From Lysinibacillus sphaericus (GTDB taxonomy: Bacteria > Bacillota > Bacilli > Bacillales_A > Planococcaceae), in contig NZ_SADV01000002.1 of NCBI RefSeq assembly GCF_006864135.1, positions 62,001 to 126,000 of the forward strand: a DNA stretch of 64,000 nucleotides. The letters are read 5' to 3'. Positions 63,305 to 64,000 of the stretch are shown in pieces. The notes beneath the pieces were generated by a model that saw nothing but the letters and a program-made list of their open reading frames with translations, was not told the DNA's origin and did no database searches. The position numbers were made by a program, and so were the translations under genes. The first letter of the stretch is position 1, and each line of letters begins with the position of its first letter.

Positions 63305-64000
63305 TTATGCTTGGAACGGATAATCTTCGTTTATATATATTCGCTCACAATGTCGAGCTTTTCCTGTTTTATCATCAATCTCTACAAAGAAACCACTTAA
63401 CACTTCGCGTCCTTTTTTAGGCACTTCAAAACGAGATGGCATGTTTGTTTGGAATTTATAAATGACACTTTCCTTCGTCATCCCTAAAATTTCATCGTAT
63501 GGACCTGTCATACCAACGTCCGTAATATAGGCTGTTCCATTTGGATAAATGCGTGCATCGGCTGTTTGCACATGTGTATGTGTACCAACGACTGCCGAAG
63601 CCTTCCCATCTAAGTGCCATCCAAGTGCAATTTTTTCACTTGTCGCTTCTGCATGAAAATCCACGAATACAAGCGGTGACGTTTTATGTGCTTCTTCGAT
63701 TAATTTCTCTGCCATCGCAAACGGATCTTCATGAGGAGGTAAAAATACTCGTCCGTGTAAATTAATAACAGATAGTGTTGCACCGTTTTTTGAAATTTGC
63801 ACCATTCCTTTACCTGGTGCATCATTTGAAAAGTTCGCCGGGCGTATTAAATAATCTGCATCATCTATAAAATCAAAAATATCTTTATTATCCCAAGTGT
63901 GATTGCCCATCGTAATAACATCAACACCCATTTGCAATAACTCATTATAAATATTACGTGTAATTCCGCGTCCTGCTGCTGCATTTTCACCATTGGCAAT
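63305..64000 (-). CDS. ymdB: YmdB metallophosphoesterase, 5' end outside window
   Basis: About 232 C-terminal codons are visible; the frame is open to the right edge ('ANGENAAAGRGITRNIYNEL'), so the Met at 63937 is internal. TIGR00282-type phosphoesterase: 'TMGNHTWDNKDIFDFIDD', 'NLHGRVFLPPHEDPF', 'VDFHAEATSEKIALGWHLDG' and 'VGTHTHVQTADARI' carry the metal ligands. In B. subtilis YmdB hydrolyses cyclic nucleotides and affects biofilm and sporulation decisions. Downstream neighbour spoVS is conserved. Confidence 0.95.
   Translation of the reverse strand: MANGENAAAGRGITRNIYNELLQMGVDVITMGNHTWDNKDIFDFIDDADYLIRPANFSNDAPGKGMVQISKNGATLSVINLHGRVFLPPHEDPFAMAEKLIEEAHKTSPLVFVDFHAEATSEKIALGWHLDGKASAVVGTHTHVQTADARIYPNGTAYITDVGMTGPYDEILGMTKESVIYKFQTNMPSRFEVPKKGREVLSGFFVEIDDKTGKARHCERIYINEDYPFQA

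Overview
This 64-kb window comes from the chromosome of an endospore-forming, low-GC Bacillales bacterium, most probably Lysinibacillus or a close relative. The reasons are AT-rich DNA, strong AGGAGG-type ribosome sites, sporulation genes (cotE, spoVS, a CotD-type coat gene), a MerR-type glnR next to glnA, and the Bacillus backbone order ymdB-spoVS-korAB-miaB-ricA-cotE-mutS-mutL-miaA-hfq-ynbB-glnR-glnA. Identification is by reading only; no database was searched. Nearly all backbone genes are on the minus strand.

Layout. 1-4.2 kb: a cut-off plus-strand PilX-like gene converging on a three-gene minor-pilin operon. 4.5-11.6 kb: a DUF2339 membrane protein, an orphan holin, a preQ1-riboswitch operon (queF plus a queuosine-precursor transporter), two uncharacterised genes and a YjiH carrier. 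12.4-16.4 kb: a His-rich CotD coat gene, glnA, glnR with promoter and GlnR box, and ynbB. 16.8-20.1 kb: a TRIC channel, cobT behind a cobalamin riboswitch, and a DMT exporter. 20.1-33.4 kb: a decayed accessory zone between ynbB and hfq. It holds a large two-kinase signalling protein, relics of a tyrosine recombinase, an IS3-type and an IS110-type element, a broken EVE-HNH restriction gene, two unfamiliar intact genes (a secreted repeat protein and a beta-rich protein), a 45-residue membrane peptide, and small genes including a SMI1/KNR4 protein. 33.5-45.5 kb: rhodanese, hfq, miaA, an alpha/beta hydrolase, glpD, mutL, mutS, cotE, ricA, miaB. 46-53 kb: an operon of a binding-protein ABC importer, an alkaline-phosphatase-superfamily enzyme, a DeoR regulator and a PHP phosphoesterase, probably for uptake and hydrolysis of an organophosphate or phosphonate. 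54-58.2 kb: a lantibiotic-immunity-type transporter (ATPase plus two permeases) with its own two-component system but no lantibiotic gene in view. 58.6-64 kb: korAB, spoVS and the 3' part of ymdB.

The most striking non-genic content is a set of modular intergenic repeats. Family A elements begin GTTGATTTCCG and end near CAATCAAC; they occur at about 7.2, 15.0, 50.5, 53.7, 58.3, 62.0 and 63.1 kb. One contains 15 tandem copies of a ~38-bp module. Family B elements, with a CGGCATAATT head and a TGTTTGGACACC tail, occur at about 11.7, 12.3, 16.5 and 43.2 kb. Both families share a GAAAGCG-NAGCGNCAG core. A separate 21-bp phased repeat (TCTATCC...ACTTT) forms arrays at 17.5, 23.9, 45.7 and 62.9 kb, all in the same orientation.

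Several genes need starts other than the longest open frame. Most notable is cotE, where the best-placed start is a CTG codon.
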